Below are positions 25,602 to 34,168 of a DNA stretch of 64,000 bases, one piece after another. A program made the position numbers and the translations under genes. The DNA is taken from contig JBJMQS010000074.1 in assembly GCA_045802605.1 (NCBI GenBank), positions 1 to 64,000 on the forward strand, written 5' to 3'. Origin of the DNA: JBJMQS01 sp045802605 (GTDB taxonomy: Bacteria > Planctomycetota > Planctomycetia > Gemmatales > Gemmataceae). Within the stretch, counting starts at the first letter, position 1. Each line of letters starts with the position of its first letter. The notes under the pieces were generated by a model. The model saw nothing but the letters and a program-made list of their open reading frames with translations, searched no databases and had not been told where the DNA came from.

Positions 25602-26576
25602 ATGAAACAAAATACTCGTCGCGCGTTCACGCTCATCGAGTTGTTGGTGGTCATCGCCATCATCGCCATTTTGATTGCGCTTTTGCTGCCAGCCGTACAA
25701 AAGGTCCGCGAGGCCGCCAGCCGGTCCAGTTGCCAAAACAATCTCCGGCAGATCGGCTTGGCAATGCACAATTATCACGAGGCACGTGGGTTCTTCCCAC
25801 CCGGCTTTGTGGCCAACGCACCACCGGGCGGAGATGTCTCGCCAGGCTGGGGTTGGGGATTTTGGATTTTGCCCTTTGCCGAACAGAACGCGCTTTACAG
25901 TCAACAACTCGACCTCAACCAATCGCTGCGAGATTCGCCACTCTTAGCGCAAAAAGTGCGCATCTACATGTGCCCGTCCGATCAGATCGAAGAGCCATTC
26001 CGCGTGAGAGCCCCAGGCGGCGGGAATCTCTCGACGAGCATAGGCGGGGCATGCATGGCCGCGCCATGTAGCTATGCCGCGTTTGTCGGCGGCGATGAAA
26101 CCGAAGTCACCACTGGAGACGAAGACGGCGTCTTCCATGGCTGCTTCTATCGCAACAGCCGCACTAAGATTGCCGACATTCTGGATGGCACGAGCCACAC
26201 CGCGCTCGCCGGTGAGCGCGCTACTGGCATCACGATGGGAACGTGGGCCGGCGCAATTCCCGGCGCCCGCATGCGGCTCGGCTTCGCGAACCCGGCCAAT
26301 CAAATCAATCCGAACATGGATTACGATCCTGATATCTTCGGCCTGATGCACTCGAATTGGATCAACGCTACCAACGATCAGTCCGACGACGGCGGCACCG
26401 ACGATCCCTCCAGCTTCCATTTGGGCGGCGCGAATCACCTCTTTGGCGACGGTTCCGTGCGTTTCATCACCAACATTTCGGGCAGCAAATACAACGTGCC
26501 GACCCCACAGCGACTCGCATTTTGGGCCATGGGCACCCGCGCCGATGGCGACTTCACCGACGCTCTGGAGGAGTGA
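25602..26576 (+). CDS. DUF1559 family protein with prepilin-like N-terminus
   Basis: DUF1559 proteins are a large planctomycete-specific family. The 324-residue protein begins with a type-IV-pilin-like methylation motif (RRAFTLIELLVVIAIIAILIALL) that should direct it through prepilin processing. It continues with QNNLRQIGLAMHNYHEARGFFPP and ends with the H-x9-DG motif (FHLGGANHLFGDGSVRF). It is predicted to be a surface or periplasmic pseudopilin-like protein of unknown role. The following HEAT lipoprotein gene starts five bases after its stop. Confidence 0.93.
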   Translation: MKQNTRRAFTLIELLVVIAIIAILIALLLPAVQKVREAASRSSCQNNLRQIGLAMHNYHEARGFFPPGFVANAPPGGDVSPGWGWGFWILPFAEQNALYSQQLDLNQSLRDSPLLAQKVRIYMCPSDQIEEPFRVRAPGGGNLSTSIGGACMAAPCSYAAFVGGDETEVTTGDEDGVFHGCFYRNSRTKIADILDGTSHTALAGERATGITMGTWAGAIPGARMRLGFANPANQINPNMDYDPDIFGLMHSNWINATNDQSDDGGTDDPSSFHLGGANHLFGDGSVRFITNISGSKYNVPTPQRLAFWAMGTRADGDFTDALEE

Positions 26577-26581
26577 GTCGG

Positions 26582-26965
26582 ATGCGTCGATGGTTGCTGC
26601 CATGGGCGCTTTGCGCCGGCGTCAGCGTTGGGTGCGGACAAAAAGCCCCGCCCGCCGAGCGTTTTTTTCGCGATAAACCAGTCGCTCACTGGCTACAAGC
26701 GGTGCACGACCCGAATCCAAAGATCCGCAAAATGGCCGTGGACGTCCTCGGCAACGTGAGCACCTTGGACCCCGCCGCCATTCCCGCGCTCACAGAAGCG
26801 CTGGCTGACAAAGACGCGCGGGTCCGTGAGGCGGCCGTGCTGGCACTCGCCAAGATCGGCACCCCGGCCGCATCGGCCCTTCCGCAAATCGAAGAACTCT
26901 CTAAGGACGCCGACGCGAAAGTCCGTGAAGCAGCCGCTCTGGCAGTGCCGCGGCTGAAGGGCTAG
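26582..26965 (+). CDS. HEAT-repeat lipoprotein
   Basis: The 127-residue protein has a lipoprotein signal (LLPWALCAGVSVGC, cleavage before Cys). Two to three HEAT-type helical repeats follow (KIRKMAVDVLGNVSTLDPAA, ARVREAAVLALAKIGTPAAS, AKVREAAALAVPRLKG). It is expected on the periplasmic side of a membrane as a protein-interaction module. The tight spacing to the DUF1559 gene implies co-transcription. No specific function is known. Confidence 0.82.
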   Translation: MRRWLLPWALCAGVSVGCGQKAPPAERFFRDKPVAHWLQAVHDPNPKIRKMAVDVLGNVSTLDPAAIPALTEALADKDARVREAAVLALAKIGTPAASALPQIEELSKDADAKVREAAALAVPRLKG

Positions 26966-26989
26966 ACGTGGACCAGCTACAATGGCCCG

Positions 26990-27909
26990 GTGAAAACTTC
27001 GCAGGTACCATCTCGCTTCCGACGCTTACCTGTGCGTCGGTTGGTCGTCATTTTTTTGGTCCTAGTCGTCGTATGGCTCGGCGCCTCGTTCGCCGTGGCG
27101 TGGAAGCGCACCTCGCGCTCGGATCCAATTACGGCTGAGCCACCTCCGCCGGCTTCGCTCGGCAGCGTCGATTCATTCCGATTGCGAACCAGTGACGGTG
27201 AGGAACTGGGTGCTTGGTACATTCCCGGTCGAGCGGACAAGCCGGGTGTCGTGCTTTTACACGGCAACCGCGCGCATCGAGGTGCGATGTGCAATATCGC
27301 ACAAATATTGCATGACGCGGGCTATGCCTTATTGATTCCCACACTGCGCGCTCATGGCGACTCCACGGGTGAGCGAAACGACTTTGGTTACTCCGCGCGG
27401 CACGATGTGGTTGCCGCGGTAGATGAACTACAGCGGCGACGACCGGAAAGCAGAGTGATTGTTTTTGGCCAATCGATGGGAGCCGCCGCGGCATTATTTG
27501 CCGCCGACGAACTTCAACACCACGTCGATGGTTACGTTCTTGAATGCCCCTACGAGCATCTCTTCAAAGCTGTGCGAAACCGGACTCGTGCCGAATTGCC
27601 AATGGGCTTGGATTGGATCGCCTATGCAGGCTTGCGCACCGTTTCCCCGACGTGATTCCCGAAGCATCGCGCATTGACCCGGCGTCGGCGGCTGAAAAGG
27701 TGCCAGCGGGTATTCCTGTGCTCATTCTGGCTGGAGGCGATGACGATCGGGCGAGACCGGAAGAAGCACAAAACATCGCACGCCGCCTGGGAGGTCGCGC
27801 CCGGGTCGAGATTATCCCGAATGCGCGCCACGTGCATTTATGCGACTGCGATCGGGAGAAATATCAAACGCTGGTGTTAGAGTTCTTGGGTGGAATTCGC
27901 GAACATTGA
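26990..27909 (+). pseudogene. Alpha/beta hydrolase, membrane-anchored, interrupted by a frameshift
   Basis: The first frame (26990-27655, GTG start) has a membrane helix (LVVIFLVLVVVWLGASFAV), the oxyanion region VVLLHGNRAHRG and the nucleophile motif FGQSMGAAAALF, then stops. The second frame continues with the missing Asp (LILAGGDDDRARPEE) and His (NARHVHLCD) and ends at 27909. The shift is at about 27640 in GTTTCCCC; loss of one T would explain it. Together the parts give a normal serine-hydrolase of about 305 residues. It is a recent pseudogene or a sequencing error. Confidence 0.82.
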
Positions 27910-27916
27910 TTGTTTT

Positions 27917-28064
27917 GTTAGACGGACGCGCAAGCGACGGGTGCCAAGGGCGTGGCCCCATTGGGAATTCTGCCTTCGATTGTCCTCGCGTCGAGCCACA
28001 AGAGTCAGAGTCGCCCGACTGGGGCCGAGACTTTGCCACCCGTCGCTTGCGCGTCCGGCTAACA
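27917..28064. repeat. Palindromic repeat, family R4
   Basis: Arms TGTTAGACGGACGCGCAAGC.. (from 27917) and ..TTGCGCGTCCGGCTAACA (to 28064) are complementary over about 28 bases. About 92 bases between them include further inverted pieces. A second copy is at 56885-57031. It separates the hydrolase from the CotH gene and could end transcription. Confidence 0.85.
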
Positions 28065-28131
28065 AATCTTCACCTTAGCTTCAGGTGCTGTTCCATACAC
28101 ACAGCAATGCACTTCTCTTTGGGGGCATTTC

Positions 28132-29598
28132 ATGCGGTTCATTTATCGCCTGTGCATCATCGCGTTGCCGGTGATGGCCATTGTCATGGCGCGTGCGGCC
28201 GACTTGCCTGCTAAAGATTTCTTTGCCGCCGAGCGCTTGCATCAAATTGAGGTTCAACTCACCGCGGAGAATTGGGACAAGATGCAGCCGCCGGGCGGCA
28301 TGGCCGGGCCCGGCGGTCCGCCGCCGCAGGACAAAGATCGCGATAGGGAGCGGGACAAGGACAAAGACAAAGAGCGCGATAAAGATCGTGACGGGCCGCC
28401 GCGCCCGCCTGGCGGCGGAGGGCCCGGCAACTTCGGATTCGATTTTACTTATGTGCCTGGCACGGTCGTCATCGATGGAGAAACGGTCGCAAACATCGCC
28501 GTGCGCTTCAAAGGCAATTCCAGCTACATGGTGTCAGCGCGTGGAATCAAACACCCATTCCGCTTTGATTTCAATCGCTTCGAGAGCGGGAAGACTTTTC
28601 ACGATCTGAAAGCGCTCAGCCTGGCCAACAATGCCATGGACGAATCGCAACTGCGCGAGACATTGGCGTACGAGTGCTTCCACGAGGCCGGCGTGCCCTA
28701 CTCGCGCAGTGCCCTTGCAGTCGTGTCATTGGATGTGCCCGAAAAGTATGAGCACAAGTTTTTGGGCGTTTACACCGTGGTCGAGCCCGTGGACAAAACG
28801 TTTCTCAATCACAGGTTCGGAAGCCACGATGGCCTGTTGCTGAAGCCGGAGCGCTTGCCTGATCTCGATGACTTCGGCGAGAACTGGGCCAAGTACCAGG
28901 CGCGATATTTTCCCAAAGGCAACGCGAGCAAACAGCAAAAGGCTCGGCTCTACGAACTCGCACATCTGGTGCATAAGGCCAATGAGGCCGAGTTTGCTGA
29001 GCGAATCGGGACACTACTCGATGTGGATGAGTTTCTCCGCTTTATCGCTTGTGAAACGCTGCTCGCCAACCTCGATAGTTTTCTGACTGTCGGCCACAAT
29101 TTCTATCTCTATCTCGATTCCAAGACCGATCGCTTCGTGTTCATCCCTTGGGATCATAACCACGCGTTCGGCACCTTCCCGATGACTGGCAAACCAAGCC
29201 AGCAGGCTGATCTGAGTATTCTCCACCCGTACAGCGGCCCCAACACGCTGATCGAGCGGGTGCTTGCGATTCCCGCGAACAAAGCGGCTTATCTCAAAAA
29301 GATCAAAACACTCGCCGCGACCGCATTCGCCCCTGAGACGTTGCACAAGAAGATCGATCACTATGAGGCCATGATCGCCGAAGCCAAGGCTCGCGAGCGC
29401 AAAGCCGGCAACTCCGTCGCCCGCCCGCCGCGGATGCCCGGTGGCTTCGGAGGTGAGATGCCGCTCAAGGAGTTCATCACCGAACGCGCGAAATCTGTGC
29501 AGGCCCAGTTGGCTGAAGAGAAAAAAGGCTACGTTCCGGAGCGCGTCGGTCCGCCGGGGCGGCCCAAAGAGAAGGACAAGTCAAAAGAACGCGACTGA
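28132..29598 (+). CDS. CotH-like kinase family protein, exported
   Basis: The 488-residue protein has a signal peptide (YRLCIIALPVMAIVMARA) and a CotH-type domain. It includes VRFKGNSSYMVSARGIKHPFRFDF, LSLANNAMDESQLRETLAYECF, GVYTVVEPVDKTFLNHRFG and the core FIPWDHNHAFGTF. CotH proteins are atypical protein kinases in spores, but many exported bacterial members are uncharacterised. Residues about 65-88 form a run rich in Lys, Asp, Arg and Glu. A similar Lys/Asp/Glu-rich run ends the protein. A Pro/Gly-rich stretch precedes the domain. Confidence 0.85.
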   Translation: MRFIYRLCIIALPVMAIVMARAADLPAKDFFAAERLHQIEVQLTAENWDKMQPPGGMAGPGGPPPQDKDRDRERDKDKDKERDKDRDGPPRPPGGGGPGNFGFDFTYVPGTVVIDGETVANIAVRFKGNSSYMVSARGIKHPFRFDFNRFESGKTFHDLKALSLANNAMDESQLRETLAYECFHEAGVPYSRSALAVVSLDVPEKYEHKFLGVYTVVEPVDKTFLNHRFGSHDGLLLKPERLPDLDDFGENWAKYQARYFPKGNASKQQKARLYELAHLVHKANEAEFAERIGTLLDVDEFLRFIACETLLANLDSFLTVGHNFYLYLDSKTDRFVFIPWDHNHAFGTFPMTGKPSQQADLSILHPYSGPNTLIERVLAIPANKAAYLKKIKTLAATAFAPETLHKKIDHYEAMIAEAKARERKAGNSVARPPRMPGGFGGEMPLKEFITERAKSVQAQLAEEKKGYVPERVGPPGRPKEKDKSKERD

Positions 29599-29720
29599 CA
29601 GCCCGTGTCTGTCCCGCGGGTCTTACGAGCTCCCCGTTGGAGCAAACCGCACATCGCTTCACTCGTGCGGCATCGGTTTTGCTTGCATTACGAGCTAACT
29701 TCATTCTTGAGGGTTCGCTC

Positions 29721-29840
29721 ATGCGGCTCAAAACAGTCAAGCGACGTGGAAATGCCCGCTGGGGTTGTGCCGCGATGCTGCTTGGGCTTCCGTTGCCCCT
29801 CGTCATCTTGGCTTTCCTGTTCGGCGGATGCGACCGCTGA
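29721..29840 (+). CDS. Small single-helix protein (39 residues)
   Basis: The short frame encodes MRLKTVKRRGNARWGCAAML and a hydrophobic stretch LLGLPLPLVILAFLFGG ending in CDR. A basic N-terminus plus one helix fits a small membrane protein. A GAGGG element lies about seven bases upstream of the ATG. A longer open frame to 29637 lacks such support. It sits between the CotH gene and the next membrane protein gene. Evidence is modest: it could also be a leader segment or chance frame. Confidence 0.45.
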   Translation: MRLKTVKRRGNARWGCAAMLLGLPLPLVILAFLFGGCDR

Positions 29841-29896
29841 ATTAACGTTCCAGCCAAGTCGCGCAACATCGTGCCGCCTACATTCGAGGACCATCC

Positions 29897-30568
29897 ATGA
29901 ACGCACAGTCGTCTGTACCGCAGGCCGAAGACCTTATTTCTGTCGGTAGCCGGATTAGCTGGGGTGCCATCCTCGGCGGCGGCGTTGTCGCGCTGGCCAT
30001 TTACTTCATGCTGACATCACTCGGCGCTGCCGTTGGCTTGAGTTTCAGCGATCGCATGAATACCAACACACTGCAAACCTCCGCGCTGGCCTGGAGCATT
30101 CTGACTTTGTGCGTCGCGTTGTTTGTGGGCGGCATGATGAGCAGTTTGTTCACCGTTGGGGAAAACAAGGTCGAGGCAGTCATGTGCGGTGTCATCATGT
30201 GGGCGTTCGTTTTGGCGGCGTTTATTTGGATGGGAACGCATGGTGCCCGGGCAGCGGCGACAGGCGTCATCGGCTTGGATCGCGTCGCCCAGTCCGCGGG
30301 TGGCTGGGAGAACGCAGCTCGCGAGGCCGGGGTGCCCTCCGATTCCATCGAGGAATGGCGGCGAAAAGTGGCGGGGACGACTGATCGCAACGCCGCCAAC
30401 GATGAACAACGCAACCCAGAAGAGATGAAAAAGACCGCCAAACGACTGTCGTGGTACGTGTTCGGCGGCACGTGGATTTCCATGCTCGCAGCCGCACTGG
30501 GTGCATGGATGGGTGCCGGCCCTACGTTCCGGGTCGTTCGCGTCGATACTCGGCGCAGCACCGTGTAG
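29897..30568 (+). CDS. Hypothetical integral membrane protein
   Basis: The 223-residue protein has about four membrane helices: ISWGAILGGGVVALAIYFML, LAWSILTLCVALFVGGMM, VMCGVIMWAFVLAAFIWMG and a C-terminal TWISMLAAALGAWMGAG. A polar loop of about 80 residues separates the third and fourth. The opening GSRISWGAILGGGVVALA resembles small bacterial membrane proteins of unknown function (often annotated hypothetical, sometimes YrzE/TIGR04086-like). No catalytic motif is visible. Confidence 0.75.
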   Translation: MNAQSSVPQAEDLISVGSRISWGAILGGGVVALAIYFMLTSLGAAVGLSFSDRMNTNTLQTSALAWSILTLCVALFVGGMMSSLFTVGENKVEAVMCGVIMWAFVLAAFIWMGTHGARAAATGVIGLDRVAQSAGGWENAAREAGVPSDSIEEWRRKVAGTTDRNAANDEQRNPEEMKKTAKRLSWYVFGGTWISMLAAALGAWMGAGPTFRVVRVDTRRSTV

Positions 30569-30629
30569 CCGCGAAGGAAAATTCACCGGGGCGTGTGCTT
30601 CAAGATCTTAATACGACGAGCAATTTGGC

Positions 30630-31721
30630 TTACGCTGCTGCGGCGGAGCGGTCAGCACCGCGGAAGAGCTTGCCGGCGGCGGGCGGCATCATCATGCCGA
30701 CTGCGCCATCGGGCCTGCCTTCCCATTGATGGGATTTAACGCAATCGAGCACCCGAGTGGCCAGGGCGAGTGCCGCCCGGCCATCTTCGCCAGTGACACG
30801 GGGTTTGGCTCCGGTCTTCACCGAGCGAACGAAATCCTGCAATTCGCGGGTCAACTGATCACCCGTGGCCGTGCAGGCGGTGTGATACATCTCCAAGTGC
30901 CGGCCAAAGACTTCACCCGGGAGTTGAGCGCGGCGTGCCGCGTCGAGATTCTTCACGTCGAGCCCATGCCGGCGAACGTCGTCGGACGGTTGCACCAGCG
31001 ACAGCTTGCGATGGACGAAATCGATGCCGGCGTAACCCTCTGGGGCCCAGATACGCAAGCGCCGCTTGGGCAGCGGCGCGATCCGGCTTGCGGTGACGTG
31101 AGCCACGCAGCCGGACTGGAATTTGATGCGGGCGTTGACCATGTCTTCATGGCCGCCGAACACCGCCACGCCCATGGCTTCGACCGACACGGCCGGCGTG
31201 CCGTCCAGGGCGTTGAGAAGATCAAGATCGTGGATCATGAGATCCAAGACCGCGCCGATATCGGTCGAGCGGCCGGTGTATGGGCCGTGCCGTTCACATT
31301 CGACAAACTTCGGATGGATCGGCCGGGCTTGCAGCGCTTCGAATGCAGGATTGAACCGCTCAATGTGGCCCACTTGGATGACCGCGCCCGTGCGCTTGGC
31401 GGTGGCGATCAATTCATCGGCCTGTTCGAGCGTGGTGGTGATCGGCTTCTCGATCAAAAGCGGAATGCCGCGTTGCAGGAAGGCCATCGCCACGGCGTGA
31501 TGATGTACTGTGTTGACGACGACGCACGCGGCATCGACCTTGTCGAGCAGCGGGCCATAGTGCGTGTAGGCTTGGCTGTAGTGCTTGTCCGCGATCGTTT
31601 CGGCTTGCGCAGGATTGGCGTCGGCGACCCCGACCAACTCCACCTCCGGCAGCCCCGCGAGAATGCGAGCATGGGCCTGGCCGAGGTGTCCAACTCCAAT
31701 CACCGCCATCCGTAACTTCAT
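30630..31721 (-). CDS. Gfo/Idh/MocA family oxidoreductase
   Basis: NAD(P)-dependent sugar dehydrogenases of this family share a Rossmann domain and an alpha/beta domain. The 363 residues show the dinucleotide-binding GVGHLGQAHARIL, the family motif LLIEKPITTT, and the substrate-side DIGAVLDLMIHDLDLL. It lies directly downstream of lpxC (78 bases) and is followed by a plus-strand gene. Homologues beside lipid A genes include GnnA, which oxidises UDP-GlcNAc at C3. That assignment is a guess here, because no GnnB aminotransferase is in the window. The C-terminus is unusually Ala/Gly-rich and may extend past the domain. Confidence 0.85.
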   Translation of the reverse strand: MKLRMAVIGVGHLGQAHARILAGLPEVELVGVADANPAQAETIADKHYSQAYTHYGPLLDKVDAACVVVNTVHHHAVAMAFLQRGIPLLIEKPITTTLEQADELIATAKRTGAVIQVGHIERFNPAFEALQARPIHPKFVECERHGPYTGRSTDIGAVLDLMIHDLDLLNALDGTPAVSVEAMGVAVFGGHEDMVNARIKFQSGCVAHVTASRIAPLPKRRLRIWAPEGYAGIDFVHRKLSLVQPSDDVRRHGLDVKNLDAARRAQLPGEVFGRHLEMYHTACTATGDQLTRELQDFVRSVKTGAKPRVTGEDGRAALALATRVLDCVKSHQWEGRPDGAVGMMMPPAAGKLFRGADRSAAAA

Positions 31722-31739
31722 GCCATCTCCAAGGGTGAG

Positions 31740-31799
31740 TGTTCAGGAGTCAGCGTCGGTTAAATCAGTTTTTGCTGACCACTGACTACTGACCGCTGT
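31740..31799. repeat. Short imperfect inverted repeat (GTCAGTGGTCAG type)
   Basis: The stretch GAGTCAGCG...GCTGACCACTGACTACTGACCGCT between lpxC and the Gfo/Idh gene resembles similar GGTCAGTGGTCAG pieces near 22420-22450 and 37847-37880. It is a small dispersed repeat of unknown role. Confidence 0.5.
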
Positions 31800-32702
31800 T
31801 CACGCTGCACGTCGAAAGGAACCCGCGGTCGGGCGAACGTTGGCGGGGGTGAATTTTTCCGCGAGCGTTCGGGCGAACTGGGTGTTGAGCTGATGGCCGG
31901 AGCGATAAGCCACGATGTGGCCGCGGATATCGAGGCCGCACAGAGCGAGGTCGCCAATGAGGTCGAGCACCTTGTGTCGGGCCGGCTCATTAGCAAATCG
32001 CAGCGAGTTTTCGATCGGCCCGCCGGGGCCGAACACGAGTAGGTCGCGGAATGTGGTGCGCGTGCCGATGCCTTGCTCGCGGAATTTGTGCGCCTCACGT
32101 TCCAGCAAAAACGTTCGGCATGGAGCGATCTCGGCAACGAATTCGCCGGGAGTGACTCGTTGCGTGTGCGTCTGCCGGTCAATCGGCGAGTTGAGACCAA
32201 AATCCAGCAGGTAGCTGATGATCAGATCGTCGCCCAACTCGGGATGCAGTCCAAGCGTCGCGCCGCCTTCGCGCAGGATGATCGGTTCTTCGACAGTCCA
32301 CACTGGTTTGCGAGCTTCTTGCGGAGCAACGCCCGCGTCGAGTAGCGCTTCGACGAAGCCGCATGCGGAGCCGTCAAGGCCCGGCGGTTCACACGCGTCG
32401 AGCTCGACGAAGCAATTGTCGATCCGCAGACCCGCCAGAGCAGAAAGCACATGTTCGACCAATGTCACCGAGCGCGGCGCCATGCCGAGAGTGGTTCGAC
32501 GAGCAGTGCCTGACACCATGCCGACATCCGCAAGAACCCGCGGGGAGCCGGGCAGATCGGTGCGAAGAAAAACGATGCCGATATCAACGGGAGCGGGACG
32601 AAAGCGAAGCGTGACATCGGTCGCGGTGATGAATCCGACGCCGGCGATTCGAGCGCTGGGCCGAGCAATGGATCGCTGGCGACGATGGCTGAGTTTAATC
32701 AA
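31800..32702 (-). CDS. lpxC: UDP-3-O-acyl-N-acetylglucosamine deacetylase
   Basis: LpxC commits UDP-acyl-GlcNAc to lipid A by removing acetate, using zinc. In 300 residues the zinc-binding and catalytic parts are visible: VTLVEHVLSALAGLRIDN, ELDACEPPGLDGSACGFVEAL, and HKVLDLIGDLALCGLDIRGHI with SGHQLN at the end. Length is typical of a stand-alone LpxC rather than an LpxC-FabZ fusion. Upstream lies ompH and downstream the Gfo/Idh gene, a lipid A and outer-membrane biogenesis cluster that supports a true outer membrane. Confidence 0.94.
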   Translation of the reverse strand: MIKLSHRRQRSIARPSARIAGVGFITATDVTLRFRPAPVDIGIVFLRTDLPGSPRVLADVGMVSGTARRTTLGMAPRSVTLVEHVLSALAGLRIDNCFVELDACEPPGLDGSACGFVEALLDAGVAPQEARKPVWTVEEPIILREGGATLGLHPELGDDLIISYLLDFGLNSPIDRQTHTQRVTPGEFVAEIAPCRTFLLEREAHKFREQGIGTRTTFRDLLVFGPGGPIENSLRFANEPARHKVLDLIGDLALCGLDIRGHIVAYRSGHQLNTQFARTLAEKFTPANVRPTAGSFRRAA

Positions 32703-32737
32703 GGGAGGGATTCCTTGCAGGAGAGTCCAAGATCAAG

Positions 32738-32769
32738 CCAAGAACCAATGTTGGCCATTGGTTCTTGGG
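32738..32769. repeat. Hairpin between ompH and lpxC
   Basis: CCAAGAACCAATG and its complement CATTGGTTCTTGG flank a five-base loop at 32738-32769. It lies between the ompH stop and the lpxC start on the same strand, so it would form an intercistronic hairpin in the transcript and could protect or attenuate it. Confidence 0.6.
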
Positions 32770-32786
32770 TCCTGGTTCTTTGCTTT

Positions 32787-33521
32787 CTACCGCTTGGGCA
32801 TGCCGCCCGTGGGAGCGGGATTCTGAGGAGCGGGAGCTGTGGCGCCGGCCGGGGTCACGGCTGGCGGCGGGGCTGGATAGGTTTGGTTCAGCGTCGTGAT
32901 AACTGCATCGCTCAGGTCGATGTGCCGCTTGTAGTAGAGCGGAATCGCCGCCATCGTGGTCAACTTGCGCGAGACGTTGGCCTGCGAGTACATGTCGGCT
33001 TCGGCCGTGGCGTCCGGATAGGCGAGCACGAGATCGAAGCCGTTGGCGGCGGCAACCCGGCTGACCACGTCTTCGATGTTCTTGTAAATATCCACGGCGA
33101 TCGTGCCTTGCCGCGATCCGATTTCCTTGCGGGCTTCAGCGTCGAGGTCCTGCATTTCGCGATCGAGTTGGACCATCCGCTTTTTAATGTTTTCACTTTG
33201 AGTGGGATCGAGATTCTTCGCGAGATCGGTTTTCAGCTTTTCGATTTCATCGCGCTTGGCGGTGATCGCCTGACCGTAACGAGTGACTTCAGCGCTGATG
33301 AAGTTGTTGAGTTGCTGAGCTTTGTTGAAGCTCTTTAGCACTTTGTTCGTGTTGAGCACCGCAACTCGGACGGGCACGACGCCCGCACTGGGAGCGGCAC
33401 CGGGCTGAGCGCCGCCTGCAGAGGTCTGTTGGATCGGTGTCTTGTTCGGTTGGGCCAGTGCCTGGATGGCGACGGTACCAACGAGCACGCAGACGGCCAA
33501 AGTGGCGACAGACTTGTTCAC
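32787..33521 (-). CDS. OmpH/Skp-like periplasmic chaperone
   Basis: Skp (OmpH) helps outer-membrane proteins cross the periplasm. The 244-residue protein has a signal peptide (KSVATLAVCVLVGTVAIQALA). The domain starts PVRVAVLNTNKVLKSFNKAQ, and a long coiled coil rich in Lys, Glu and Asp follows (residues about 80-150). It ends KRHIDLSDAVITTLNQTYP, a typical OmpH end, followed by a Pro/Ala-rich tail. Position upstream of lpxC matches the common order in diderm bacteria. The 200 bases to the next plus-strand gene show nothing clear. Confidence 0.88.
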   Translation of the reverse strand: MNKSVATLAVCVLVGTVAIQALAQPNKTPIQQTSAGGAQPGAAPSAGVVPVRVAVLNTNKVLKSFNKAQQLNNFISAEVTRYGQAITAKRDEIEKLKTDLAKNLDPTQSENIKKRMVQLDREMQDLDAEARKEIGSRQGTIAVDIYKNIEDVVSRVAAANGFDLVLAYPDATAEADMYSQANVSRKLTTMAAIPLYYKRHIDLSDAVITTLNQTYPAPPPAVTPAGATAPAPQNPAPTGGMPKR

Positions 33522-33720
33522 GCCTGGATCTCCTCTTCCATGAGCCGTTGCAGCGCTCGGCGTCCTTGCCGGGCCTGGTCGCGGGTTGAATCCGAGCGGG
33601 GCTTTTACCCCATTGAAAGGGGTGGGTCAATGCGAACCGTAGAACCGGAACTAGCCACTAGCCACTCCCTATTCCCCAATTCTTCTGTCCTCTGGTAGAT
33701 TGCCCGGTCTGGAGGAATTG

Positions 33721-34098
33721 ATGCGCTCTTGGTGCGCGATAATTTTGGTGGTGCTCGCCGGTTGCTCAAGTAGCGCCGAGGCGCCGCGCGTGCCGGTTTA
33801 TGGGCGTGTGCTGATGCACGGCTATCCTCTGCGATCGGGTGCGATTGTGTTCACGCCGGATCGCCAACACGGCAGCCAAGGTCCGACGATTCGCGCCGAT
33901 CTGGGCGGCGACGGCAAGTTTGTGATTTCGTCGGGCGGTTTGCCGCCGGGCTGGTATCGCATCACGGTGGCCAGCTTGGATGTGTCATTGCCCGTGCGTT
34001 TGCGTGATCCGGAGACGGCCGGCATTGTTCGTGAGGTGGTCGCTGGCCGGGAGAACAGTTTTGACATCGAATTGAGCGATCAGGTCGCAACTCGATAA
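33721..34098 (+). CDS. Lipoprotein with carboxypeptidase-regulatory-like domain
   Basis: This 125-residue planctomycete-type lipoprotein begins MRSWCAIILVVLAGCSSSAE with a clear lipobox. A single beta-sandwich-like domain follows (VYGRVLMHGYPLRSGAIVFTPDRQ, GKFVISSGGLPPGWYRITVA). The pattern is that of small transthyretin-like domain proteins common in planctomycetes and placed on the periplasmic side. No specific function is known. ATG 33721 starts the lipoprotein signal. An upstream frame to 33700 is not needed. Confidence 0.78.
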   Translation: MRSWCAIILVVLAGCSSSAEAPRVPVYGRVLMHGYPLRSGAIVFTPDRQHGSQGPTIRADLGGDGKFVISSGGLPPGWYRITVASLDVSLPVRLRDPETAGIVREVVAGRENSFDIELSDQVATR

Positions 34099-34168
34099 TT
34101 CCCAATTTGTGAATCTGTGAGCCATTCCTCGCCGTATTCCTCTTGGTGCAGCCAAGAGGACCCGAGCA

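Noticed and set aside
27636..27646. Programmed -1 frameshift in the alpha/beta hydrolase gene
   Set aside because: The GTTTCCCC site does not fit a slippery heptamer in the zero frame, and no stimulatory structure was evident; mutation or sequencing error is simpler.
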